This document shows positions 1 through 7,264 of a DNA stretch of 64,000 nt, piece by piece. The DNA is from CAWARU01 sp963805795 (lineage in GTDB: Bacteria > Pseudomonadota > Gammaproteobacteria > UBA6186 > Azoamicaceae), in contig CAWDVG010000004.1 in assembly GCA_963805795.1 (NCBI GenBank), forward strand, positions 434,001-498,000, in the 5' to 3' direction. The translations under genes and the position numbers were made by a program. The notes beneath the pieces are model-generated. The model made no database searches, was not told the origin of the DNA, and saw only the letters and a list, made by a program, of their open reading frames with translations. The stretch's first letter is position 1; each line of letters begins with the position of its first letter.

Positions 1-109
1 CTAAGGAACCAAAATAACCTTCTTGAAAATATGTCAGATACCATAATATAGAACCGCATAAAATGCCAAAACCAAGAACAATAAATAAAATCTTTTTTAA
101 CATCGACAT
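1..109 (-). CDS. N-terminal part of a small membrane-anchored protein (cut by window edge)
   Basis: Reading leftwards from an ATG at 109 the frame stays open to the window edge, giving 36 residues that begin MSMLKKILFIVLGFGILCGS. This is a short basic start followed by one hydrophobic segment, so a signal anchor or signal peptide. A second in-frame ATG lies at 103. It starts 8 bases after the stop of the upstream membrane protein gene, so the two are probably one operon. No family can be named from this fragment. Confidence 0.5.
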   Translation of the reverse strand, partial: MSMLKKILFIVLGFGILCGSILWYLTYFQEGYFGSL

Positions 110-116
110 AACCTGT

Positions 117-551
117 TTAATGGCTTTCTGTAATGGGTTGAGTAATTAGTTTTTGTCCATAAATTAAACCTAAAACATATCCCCCTCCCAATCCCTCTAT
201 AATACCATTAATAAACCAGCTTAATCCCAATTTTTCTGGGACGGGCAACCATATATACCAAGAAGAGGTTAAGATTCCGCCAAACACTCCAAAAAACAAG
301 CCAAATAGTAAACCACTTTTAATGCCACCGTTTTTATAAAATTGAGAAAAAATAAGGCTGACCCACGCAGACAATGCCAATTGATAAAAAAGAGTCAGCA
401 TTATCTTTGATTCCATTTCGGGAACACTTCTCCAAACATGATTTGTGGACTGATACCATTCCTGCAATATAAAATCATGCACAAGCGTTTCATATAGAAA
501 GATAAATATAAACAAAGCCAGCGTAGTGAAGATATATCGTTTAAAGTTCAT
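117..551 (-). CDS. Four-helix integral membrane protein of unknown function
   Basis: A 144-residue protein with about four hydrophobic segments (about residues 6-24, 50-70, 80-98 and 108-132), the last two rich in Gly and Phe. The ATG at 551 has a strong ribosome-binding site, AAGGAGA, 7-8 bases upstream. The acidic loop after helix 1 (about residues 27-48) would face the periplasm if the N-terminus is inside. It is followed after 8 bases by the partial gene at 1-109 and preceded by the hydrolase gene on the same strand. I do not recognise a named family; the layout resembles small uncharacterised inner-membrane proteins, so function is left open. Confidence 0.65.
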   Translation of the reverse strand: MNFKRYIFTTLALFIFIFLYETLVHDFILQEWYQSTNHVWRSVPEMESKIMLTLFYQLALSAWVSLIFSQFYKNGGIKSGLLFGLFFGVFGGILTSSWYIWLPVPEKLGLSWFINGIIEGLGGGYVLGLIYGQKLITQPITESH

Positions 552-588
552 TGGAACTTCTCCTTCGAAGTGCTTCGTTTATCAATAA

Positions 589-1446
589 TCAAACATTTAA
601 CATTAACGAATGATAAAAGCTGGAATTTTTAGATAAAGCATCCGTTATAAATTCCATCCATATATTTTTAAAAACGTCAGGTTGATCAATCCAAGAAAAA
701 TGTCCGGATTGCTCTATTTTTTTGAGAAATATGTTGTCCCTCTTAAAACGTTTATCGTTTTCAAAGATTGAGATGGGCGCTATTGAATCATTATCACCCC
801 CTATAATTAGGGTAGGAACCTTCTGGGGCACCCATGTGGCATTAAAATTTTTACCTATCCCCTGTGACCACCATGCAGAAGGACGAAATTGCATTTTTAC
901 ATTCTCTAAGAATTTTTTACCTTGTTCCAAATAATCAGGAGAAAAATAATATGGAATACATGCATTTAAAGCAATTCTAAATGTTTCTTCATTAGGATTA
1001 TTACTAAATACTTCCATTTCTTTTGCAAGATCTGGAAGATTGCGTAATTTGCCGCATTTAACAGCTTCTTCTAAGGGTGCCGATGGGGCAGAATTAAGAA
1101 TAACAAGACCTTTCAAATACTTTTCTAATTTTGGAAATAAAAGAGGGAACATCCCCCCAAATGAATGACCCACTAGAATAGGATTTTCAAATTTAGAAAC
1201 CGAGGGAATCAATATGTCGAACCATTTTTCAAAATTATAATCATCCACCACAAGATTGGACCCATTTCCAGGCAAATCAACTAGCCAAGTATTTCCTGGC
1301 AGATCCAATATGTTGGTAAGGCTTTGTAAATAGCTTGAATCCCCTCCTGGTCCGCCCGGAAGGAATAACCAATTATATGGGGTCCCAAAACAAGTTTTTT
1401 GTAAATGATATCTAGTTCGACTTTCATCATAAAAATAACAAGCCAT
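589..1446 (-). CDS. Alpha/beta hydrolase (prolyl aminopeptidase-like)
   Basis: A 285-residue single-domain alpha/beta hydrolase, probably cytoplasmic. The oxyanion-hole motif PGGPGG lies near residue 30, the nucleophile elbow GHSFGG near residue 93, an acid in GGDNDS near residue 217, and the catalytic His in SGHFSW near residue 248. HGGPGG-type oxyanion holes are typical of proline iminopeptidases and relatives, but the substrate cannot be read from sequence. The ATG at 1446 is backed by a very strong ribosome-binding site (GGGGGAC). The gene is divergent from the Sel1 gene at 1649; the spacer between them carries two copies of a dyad motif that could regulate either. Confidence 0.8.
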   Translation of the reverse strand: MACYFYDESRTRYHLQKTCFGTPYNWLFLPGGPGGDSSYLQSLTNILDLPGNTWLVDLPGNGSNLVVDDYNFEKWFDILIPSVSKFENPILVGHSFGGMFPLLFPKLEKYLKGLVILNSAPSAPLEEAVKCGKLRNLPDLAKEMEVFSNNPNEETFRIALNACIPYYFSPDYLEQGKKFLENVKMQFRPSAWWSQGIGKNFNATWVPQKVPTLIIGGDNDSIAPISIFENDKRFKRDNIFLKKIEQSGHFSWIDQPDVFKNIWMEFITDALSKNSSFYHSLMLNV

Positions 1447-1508
1447 AGCAAGTCCCCCTGAACATTTTTTGAAAACTATAATGTAATAGAAAATAAATTA
1501 AGTTTTAT

Positions 1509-1574
1509 GGGTATATAATACGTATTTTTAAAGATCAGCCGTCATTTGGAACAAATTTTAGGTATTTTTTACCC
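1509..1574. promoter_or_regulatory. Two GGTAT-type dyads in a divergent intergenic region
   Basis: GGGTATATAATACG (1509-1522) and GGTATTTTTTACCC (1561-1574) both have GGTA/TACC-like arms around an AT core. They lie between divergent genes (starts at 1446 and 1649). Related sequences occur at 3811-3824 (before the FosA-like gene) and 13366-13379 (before a solo LuxR gene). They may be sites for one of the local LuxR-type regulators; this is inference. Confidence 0.35.
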
Positions 1575-1648
1575 ATTTATTATCAAACCTTTTTCAGTAT
1601 TATTTGACAATTCACAGATTTCAAATATTTATTTTGAGGACTTTATAA

Positions 1649-2352
1649 ATGCCTGAGCATCCATTAATTTTTTCTCAATCCAATGTAACTAAAGAACATA
1701 AAGATGATAAAGAAAAATCCTACAGGGATTATGCATTAACTTCAACTGATACTATACCGTTATCAGCATTTAATGAATTACTTCATTATCCAGAAATAAG
1801 AGACTTCGATGATATAGACAAACAAATTACTTATCTTATTAAATACTGTAATTACAGTTTGCCTCAAGCTCAGTTTTGTATTGGATTGCGCTTTCACAAT
1901 GGTTTTACAGTAGCTAAAGACGCTAAACTTGCGGCTACTTTATATCAAATGGCAGCAAATCAAGGGAATGCTAGAGCGCAATTATTTCTTGGTTACTGCT
2001 TTGATACTGGCTTTGGGGTCGATAAAAATCGGGGAAAGCTTTTGAGTTATATCAGAAATCTGCAAGTAATGGAGATGCAGAGGCATTCTTTTATCTTGGC
2101 CTTTGCTACACTCTAGGGAAGGGAGTAACAGCAAATTTTCAACAAGGACTGGAACATATTCGATTCGCAGCAAAAAAAGGTTTGGCAAAGGCTCAATTTG
2201 AAATTGGGCTTTTTTATCGATATGGGGGGGAGGGAGTTCCAAAAGATTTATTACTTGCAGAACATTATCTTAGAGCAGCTTCAGAACAAGGTCATACTTT
2301 GGCTAAATCGCAGCTTAATAATCTTGTCAACACAATGCGTTCCAAATTATGA
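1649..2352 (+). pseudogene. Sel1-repeat protein, frameshifted
   Basis: Two frames together encode a continuous Sel1-repeat protein of about 234 residues. The first frame runs from ATG 1649 to a stop at 2116, but Sel1 homology leaves it at the run GGGG (2031-2034) and continues in the next frame with GKAFELYQKSASNGDAEAFF and further repeats to TGA at 2350-2352. Restoring one G gives a clean fusion, so this is a single-base deletion in a homopolymer: real decay or a sequencing error. At least four repeats of the form A-x-x-x-LG-x-x-[FY]-x-x-G-x-G-[VT] are visible. Sel1 proteins are TPR-like scaffolds, common among proteins that Legionellales deploy in host cells. No signal peptide is seen. A shorter product ending at 2116 is possible. 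Confidence 0.75.
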
Positions 2353-2397
2353 AAGCATGACTATTACTCCATCTTCGTTATAAGGTTTTGAACATTT

Positions 2398-3114
2398 TTA
2401 AATATTGTCTATCATTTTGTTGATAAAAAAATCATTCGGTAAATAATCAACAAAACCCATTTCGATAGCCTTACTAATAACCTGGGATTTTGATTCACAG
2501 TTAAATTTTATACGAATGGATTCTAAATGTTTTTCAACAGTTCTTTTAGAAATGAATAATATAATTGCAATTTCCTTTGCTGTTTTGCCTCTTATTAAAT
2601 AGAAAAGACAATCCGCTTCCCGCTTTGAAATTTCTAGGTTATTGAAATTATCAGCCAGAATATACTGTGCCTGAATATCTCTTCTTCCCCCCCATAATGC
2701 ACAATCAAATTGGTTCAATTTCTTTATTAATTCTATTCGATTGGTTCCAGGCAAGTAGGTAACAAGCCCCATAATTCCGACAATATCATTGAACGAATTT
2801 TTAATGGGTGTCTTCCGGGTTAAAATAAGTGCTTCCTTGCCGGAAGGAAACTGCATTGGGTGCAAGTATGTGATAGATTTTCCCTTTAAAATAGGATCAT
2901 CACCCTGTCTATAATATTCAGCATATTTTTCCCATGACAAATCAAAATCTGACTTGCCGATAATTTTATCCTTATCTTTTAGACCCGTGAAAGCAATAAG
3001 CTGATTATTACAAGCATAATAATTTAACTGTCGATCCTTTACCCATACCAGACCAGGTAAGTTATCGACAATATCATTTGCTTGTAAAGCTATGTGTCTA
3101 CTATCTTCCTGCAT
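2398..3114 (-). CDS. PAS-domain LuxR-family transcriptional regulator
   Basis: 238 residues with an N-terminal PAS-like sensor (about 10-125, including DNLPGLVWVKDRQLNYYACN and GKSDFDLSW) and a C-terminal LuxR helix-turn-helix (about 158-222, ISKREADCL then GKTAKEIA then SKRTVEKHLESIR). There is no receiver or acyl-homoserine-lactone domain, so it probably senses an intracellular ligand or redox state through PAS. The HTH resembles that of the solo LuxR protein at 13504. The ATG at 3114 follows a GAGG ribosome-binding site, and a perfect 7-bp-arm palindrome sits just upstream (3130-3148), a candidate autoregulatory site. Target genes are unknown. Confidence 0.85.
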   Translation of the reverse strand: MQEDSRHIALQANDIVDNLPGLVWVKDRQLNYYACNNQLIAFTGLKDKDKIIGKSDFDLSWEKYAEYYRQGDDPILKGKSITYLHPMQFPSGKEALILTRKTPIKNSFNDIVGIMGLVTYLPGTNRIELIKKLNQFDCALWGGRRDIQAQYILADNFNNLEISKREADCLFYLIRGKTAKEIAIILFISKRTVEKHLESIRIKFNCESKSQVISKAIEMGFVDYLPNDFFINKMIDNI

Positions 3115-3129
3115 TTTTCTGCCTCAGTT

Positions 3130-3148
3130 TATAATGTAAATCATTATA
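3130..3148. promoter_or_regulatory. Palindrome upstream of the PAS-LuxR gene
   Basis: TATAATG-TAAAT-CATTATA is a perfect dyad with 7-base arms, 16 bases before the start codon of the PAS-LuxR gene. It could be an autoregulatory operator or part of the -10 region. The AT-rich composition makes chance occurrence possible. Confidence 0.35.
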
Positions 3149-3277
3149 CATAATTCAGACCCATAACACAATATTCATTTGCTAATTTTTCATTGTTACG
3201 TGTAAATACAATTTTAAACAGAGGAATCAAACAGCTAAGTATAGATGTATTATTTGGCATATTTAAATGAATTTGAG

Positions 3278-3715
3278 CTAAACAAACCATTCAACTTCTT
3301 GCCAATTACTAATATCCGCTTTTTTTGCAATGATCCTAGATTCAACATTCCCTGTATGTATTTCTAACTTATGTGCATCGGGATTTAAAAAATATAAAGA
3401 ATCACCGGGCGAAGTATTTTCCTTAAAGAGGGTAACTCCCGCAGCAACTATATTTTCTGAAATTTTTCTAAAATTACTTTGAGAAACACTAAAGGCGTAA
3501 TGAGTATAACAGGAATTTGGAACTCGATTTGCATCTAAATTTAAACAAAACCAAATGCAAGAACCAACTTCGCAATTTGAAGGGTCCCCAATCAAAAAAT
3601 AAGCCCCCTTGTCCCATTTTACTAAAGGTTTAAATTTCAAAATGTTTGAATAAAAATCAAAAGAAATATCTATGTTACTAACAGCCAAAGTGATGTGATT
3701 TAAACCCAGTATCAT
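3278..3715 (-). CDS. FosA-like glutathione transferase (VOC superfamily)
   Basis: 145 residues of the vicinal-oxygen-chelate fold. FosA enzymes open the epoxide of fosfomycin by adding glutathione, with Mn2+ and K+. The metal ligands are in place: His7 (GLNHITLAV), His72 (CYTHYAF) and Glu118 (AHKLEIH). Thr9 and the K+ loop and substrate residues of FosA also have counterparts at a constant offset: Lys98, Ser102, Ser106, Tyr108 and Arg127. The ATG at 3715 follows an AGGAAG site. The gene stands alone between AT-rich spacers, with a GGTAT-type dyad about 100 bases upstream. gshB, the glutathione synthase gene, is also in this window (60929-61885). Whether it confers resistance or handles another epoxide is untested. 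Confidence 0.82.
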   Translation of the reverse strand: MILGLNHITLAVSNIDISFDFYSNILKFKPLVKWDKGAYFLIGDPSNCEVGSCIWFCLNLDANRVPNSCYTHYAFSVSQSNFRKISENIVAAGVTLFKENTSPGDSLYFLNPDAHKLEIHTGNVESRIIAKKADISNWQEVEWFV

Positions 3716-3810
3716 ATGCAGCTTCCTAAAAAATCAATCCATGCCCAAGTGTATATTAGATGTATGATGTTAATCAAGAAGTTTTGTGCATGTTTGGACT
3801 TCAAAAATTA

Positions 3811-3824
3811 CGTATAAAATACCC
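3811..3824 (-). promoter_or_regulatory. GGTAT-type dyad upstream of the FosA-like gene
   Basis: Read on the minus strand this is GGGTATTTTATACG, which differs from the site at 1509-1522 at only two positions. It lies 96 bases upstream of the FosA-like start codon. A shared regulator is inferred only. Confidence 0.35.
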
Positions 3825-3950
3825 AGTTTATATTTTGGAATATGTAAAATTTTTTTAATTTAACTTGTCTAGCTTCCAGAAGTACGACAGGTCAAAATGA
3901 CAATAAATTTTAAAAAATCTTGATCAGTTCTACCGGATTCTAGTATTTTT

Positions 3951-4200
3951 TTAATTAAACAAATCTTTAATCGTGACAATCCCATGAATAAGCTCCTGCG
4001 ACCAAGCATTTTTCTTTAATCCTGCCACAGATATCATCGCTATAAATACTTGCTTGGGCATGTTAAGTTGTTTTTCAAAAACCTCCAGCTTATTGAGTAA
4101 AACTTTAGCATAGGATTTATCAATAACAAATGGGTTCACCGTTAATTTTTTTCGCACAAAGTAACTGCATATACCATTTCTCATATCCGCGCGGAGATAT
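3951..4200 (-). pseudogene. C-terminal remnant of an archaeal-type AAA ATPase
   Basis: The last 60 or so residues of one frame (NPFVIDKSYAKVLLNKLEVF onward, ending GIVTIKDLFN) match the usual C-terminus of the PF01637-like ATPase/DUF234 family, where a CEIK motif is followed by Y-x-K-x-L and a closing xLVxGxVTLxDLF. Upstream, the TLCE of the CEIK motif is found only in another frame, broken near a run of seven A at about 4150-4156. Walker motifs are absent. This is a degraded 3' fragment of an ATPase/nuclease gene. A start codon at 4184 exists by chance, so a short product is unlikely to be meaningful. Confidence 0.55.
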
Positions 4201-4436
4201 GTATAATCTGACCTTCTTATGTTTCAATTCACAATTACATGCAAAAAGGCTAGGTTCACTAAGCGACGCAGTTCTTGGCGCTCTGCCAAAATGGGTGATG
4301 GCCTGAAGCAAAAGGCTTGTTACCTTAACCTGCCCTTAAGCAAATTGTAGCACTACCTAGGGCTTGTTGTTTGTCTTGATTTGACCCAGTGTTATTACAT
4401 GCCCCTGACGGTTGCATATTCATTGTATTATAACGA

Positions 4437-5402
4437 TTAAAACAATAGGTTATAGGTGAGTGCCGCATTCAGTTCCTGCGATCTCTTGTGCTGTAATATA
4501 AAATCTAGATCCATTGAACGATTCTTCTGTATGGATTCTAGGTGGAGTGCTAATCCTAATTGAGCTTTAGTAAACATTAACTCTTTTACGAGTTTAGATT
4601 GAGGAATAGGAGATTTTAAAATCTTACCAAAATACTCCTTCGCAATACTTTCTAATTCAGAAAGAGAATGCGTAGATTCAAGGATCAAAGTCATTTTATC
4701 TGCTGTATAATATTTTTGATAAAAAGATTTTATTTCTTGCAAAATAGACAACATTTCAGTTTCTTTTAATGTGTCTTTATTGCCAGCATCAAATCGAGTG
4801 CGCGGGTGCTTGGGATTGGCCGTTAATTTATTAATATAGGTTAGACGACAGTCATCGGTCGACACTCTGCCCATAAATTCATTATGAACCGCTGCTAATT
4901 CTCGTTTAATGCATTTATCATCAAAAGAAAAACCTGGGTTTATAAATAAAGGCGCAATAAAAAATTGGCTGAATCTATCAAGACATTCTTTATAATCAAC
5001 GGGTAGACATGAAAAATAATACTGCGTTTTTTCTTCAAAAGTACTAGCATTACAAGATCCCTGATGCCCTTCTATATATTTTTTATAACTATCTACCTCT
5101 AGATATTTTTCCGTTCCTCAAACAAATATCATATGTTCTAGAAAGTGTGCTAGCCCAGGGTATTTTTCAGGTTCATAATAGCTACCTGTGGCCACATCCA
5201 AAACTGCTAGAGCTCTTTGCGCCTTATTATTTTCAATTAATAAAATCTTTAATCCATTGTCTAATTGTAGAAATTTATAACGTCGATGATCACTTGGGTA
5301 ATTTGGTAAGTTGATTGACGTTGTTTTTTTTAATGCATTGTTTTCAGAATTTTTATTTTGTGTTAATTCAATGTCATCTTTTGCAATTGCCATAATATTC
5401 AT
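4437..5402 (-). pseudogene. Truncated insulinase-like M16 metalloprotease
   Basis: From ATG 5402 the frame encodes an M16 N-domain with the inverted zinc motif HFLEH at residues 86-90, then meets an in-frame TGA right after HMIFV. The same frame continues without interruption as GTEKYLEVDSYKKYIEGHQG and on through NPKHPRTRF to a stop at 4437. Insulysin/pitrilysin relatives read HM-x-F-x-GTxKYPxxxxYxxF here, so the TGA lies inside the gene. Only about 320 codons remain of an enzyme family near 900 residues, so it is also truncated at the 3' end. An internal ATG at 4874 could give a fragment lacking the zinc site. Clear decay, not a homopolymer error. Confidence 0.8.
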
Positions 5403-5700
5403 ACCTAAAGTTATTTTATCAATGACCTATAGACTAGATAACTTCATTAAAATAAGCAACCGATTTATTTAGAAAAATGATGAGGTAATAGCGCTTTGCT
5501 TACCAAACTTTATCCATAAATGCGATAGTTACATAACTTCTGTCGGCTTTCTTTGAATAACTGGAAATGGCCAATATTATAGCTAATAAAAAATACGTAA
5601 TAAAATAGGCTGCATGCGATAAGTTGCAACTATTGGGTCCTGTTGGTACTGCAAATGATATCACTTACGAGATTGTCATTTATTGCCTCTAGGAGAATCC
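5403..5700. other. Intergenic AT-rich region, no gene seen
   Basis: About 300 bases upstream of the M16 remnant without a coding frame, RNA or repeat that I can support. It ends at a strong ribosome-binding site (AGGAGAATCC) leading into the small frame at 5701. Confidence 0.4.
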
Positions 5701-5796
5701 ATGAGACATTTTTTCGGTCGCAAAACAGAACTTCAAAATCTCCCTTTATCTTATGCATGTTAAAATTTATTGCACAATACTGTATATTAAACTAGT
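5701..5796 (+). pseudogene. Possible N-terminal remnant of an AAA ATPase
   Basis: A 31-residue frame with a strong ribosome-binding site (AGGAGA, 5 bases before the ATG). It begins MRHFFGRKTELQNL, which resembles the first residues of PF01637-type ATPases (F-x-GR-x-x-EL-x-x-L) that precede the P-loop. Nothing recognisable follows before the TAG. It is on the opposite strand to the ATPase tail at 3951-4200, so it is not the same copy. The match is short, hence low confidence. Confidence 0.35.
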
Positions 5797-5895
5797 ATTT
5801 AATTTTAAATTCAACATAATCAAATTGCAGTTAAGCATGTTATAATTAAGACAATGAACAATATACATTAAATAAAGGCGATGAAGGTTAGATGA

Positions 5896-6003
5896 GCCCC
5901 ACGATTTAATTTAACAAATAGACAATTGAAAGAATTGCAAATGATAGTCGAGCAACGTTCAGATGAAATCAGGAAAGCTTGGAAAAACCATTTCCCTTGT
6001 TGA
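5896..6003 (+). pseudogene. C-terminal remnant of a DUF4160 protein
   Basis: An open stretch reading APRFNLTNRQLKELQMIVEQ, then RSDEIRKAWKNHF and a stop, which looks like the end of DUF4160 proteins. The frame has no usable start: an in-frame TGA (5893-5895) lies directly before it. DUF4160 genes usually stand immediately before a DUF2442 gene, as here (intact DUF2442 at 5963), so the first gene of the pair has been lost. The two frames overlap by 41 bases. Confidence 0.55.
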
Positions 6004-6223
6004 AATAAATATTTCAGCATTTGGAGTTTGGCTTATGGTGCATGACAAAGAATATTTTCTTTCATATAAAGAATATCCATGGTTTTCAAAAGCAAAAATT
6101 TCCGATGTATATAATGTAGAATTGCATCATAAGAAACATCTTTATTGGCCCACTCTAGATATTGATCTAGATATAGATTCTCTGAAAAATCCTGAAAAGT
6201 ACCCTTTTATCTCTCGACATTAG
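5963..6223 (+). CDS. DUF2442 protein (partner of DUF4160)
   Basis: 86 residues with the full DUF2442 signature: a start in beta-strand form (ISAFGVWLMV), then KEYFLSYKEYPWFSKAKISD, and the closing LYWPTLDIDLDIDSL with NPEKYP. DUF2442 proteins are commonly found next to DUF4160 proteins and such pairs are suspected toxin-antitoxin-like modules; biochemical function is not established. Here the partner is only a remnant overlapping the start. No good ribosome-binding site is seen before the ATG at 5963, consistent with translational coupling to the lost gene. The orphan may be on its way to decay. Confidence 0.78.
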   Translation: MKSGKLGKTISLVEINISAFGVWLMVHDKEYFLSYKEYPWFSKAKISDVYNVELHHKKHLYWPTLDIDLDIDSLKNPEKYPFISRH

Positions 6224-6265
6224 TTTTTACTTATACCCGATAAGCAAGGGATACTTTCCTCTTAA

Positions 6266-6357
6266 TTATTGCCGCTAATAAAAAATTATAACCGGCAACA
6301 ACTTATGAGTCAATAAAGTTATTGCCGCTTATAGAAAATTATAACCGGCAATAACTT
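6266..6357. repeat. Two copies of a 39-bp palindromic unit
   Basis: TTATTGCCGC(T/A)(T/A)ATA...TATAACCGGCAA(T/C)AACTT occurs at 6266-6304 and 6319-6357, starting 53 bases apart. Each copy folds on itself: arms TTATTGCCGCTTATA and TATAACCGGCAATAA pair at 14 of 15 positions in the second copy. They follow the DUF2442 gene and precede the rhodanese gene, and could act as a REP-like element, transcript end or protein site. Confidence 0.7.
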
Positions 6358-6476
6358 TCATAAAGATTACATTTTTGTAGCATTTATCGAGATCAGCGAT
6401 TATTGGTTTTTGTTGCTTTTTATAGTATTCTAAGCAAGATTTTTTTCATTTTTAACTTATTTTGGAGGAAAACCAT

Positions 6477-6986
6477 ATGGCACACATATTTAAAAAACTG
6501 TATATTTGTACAGCTTCAATTCTTATGCTCATTTTAAGCTCAATTGCTTTTGGGACAACAACATCGGGACCATCATCGGCAACTGCTCAACAACCAAGCG
6601 GCCAATTGCAAGATTCGAAACAAGCAATTCAGTTTTTTAAAGAAGAAATGAAATACCTAACGAATCCGCATGATGTCAAACAGAGTATCGATAAACAGGA
6701 CAAAACTATCACTATAATCGATGTTCGCTCTGCAAAGGACTTTGCCGAAGGGCATATTCCAGGTGCCATCAATATTCCTTATGAAAAATTTAATGGTTTT
6801 CATGGGAATGAAACAGAATTTAAGGGTTTACGCAAAGATGGTTACAATGTTATCTATTGTTACGAGCTTCTCTGTAATCTTGCCAAGAATGCAGCTATCA
6901 AATTTGCTTCCTTAGGTTATCCTGTCAAAGAAATGCAGGGTGGTTTTCAAGCCTGGAAAGAAAAAGGTAATCCCATTGAAAAATAA
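6477..6986 (+). CDS. Exported rhodanese-domain protein
   Basis: 169 residues. An N-terminal signal peptide (MAHIFKKLYICTASILMLIL, cleavage probably near AFG at 25-30) is followed by a low-complexity Ser/Thr/Gln linker and one rhodanese domain (about 60-165). The domain has IDVRSAKDFAEGHIPGAINI and an active-site loop in YCYELLCNLA, where the second Cys is at the usual catalytic position of this subfamily (YC-x4-C-x-LA). It probably handles persulfide sulfur in the periplasm, or has a thiol-disulfide role. ATG 6477 is chosen because GGAGG lies 8 bases upstream; an upstream TTG at 6462 would overlap that site. Stands alone. Confidence 0.85.
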   Translation: MAHIFKKLYICTASILMLILSSIAFGTTTSGPSSATAQQPSGQLQDSKQAIQFFKEEMKYLTNPHDVKQSIDKQDKTITIIDVRSAKDFAEGHIPGAINIPYEKFNGFHGNETEFKGLRKDGYNVIYCYELLCNLAKNAAIKFASLGYPVKEMQGGFQAWKEKGNPIEK

Positions 6987-7264
6987 CTGAACCTACTTGA
7001 ACTATATTCTTCGCGAATGTTTTTTGGACGAACATAAATAAATGCCATCGTCACAATTCATTTGCGAAGATATTTGAAGGTTATTTACTCAAGAACCTTA
7101 GGATTTATCCCAGTCAGCTTGTGACATTATGTTTCAAAAAAGATCCAAATCGGTTAAATATTAACATTTTCATTTTCTTCCCTCACTAAAATGCTGCGGT
7201 CATCGGCATCCTTGCCTGCACCGCGTTCCAATGTTACTACAGTACTCAATGAAAATAAATGACC

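Noticed and set aside
4120..4311. A 63-residue minus-strand frame next to the ATPase tail
   Set aside because: No family match and no ribosome-binding site. Part of it is the ATPase remnant read in the wrong frame.
4437..5402. Reading the TGA in the M16 gene and before the DUF4160 tail as a sense codon (recoded UGA)
   Set aside because: Many intact genes in the window end in TGA at the expected place (for example lgt neighbours, folA region, Sel1), and the M16 gene is also truncated, so ordinary decay is the simpler reading.
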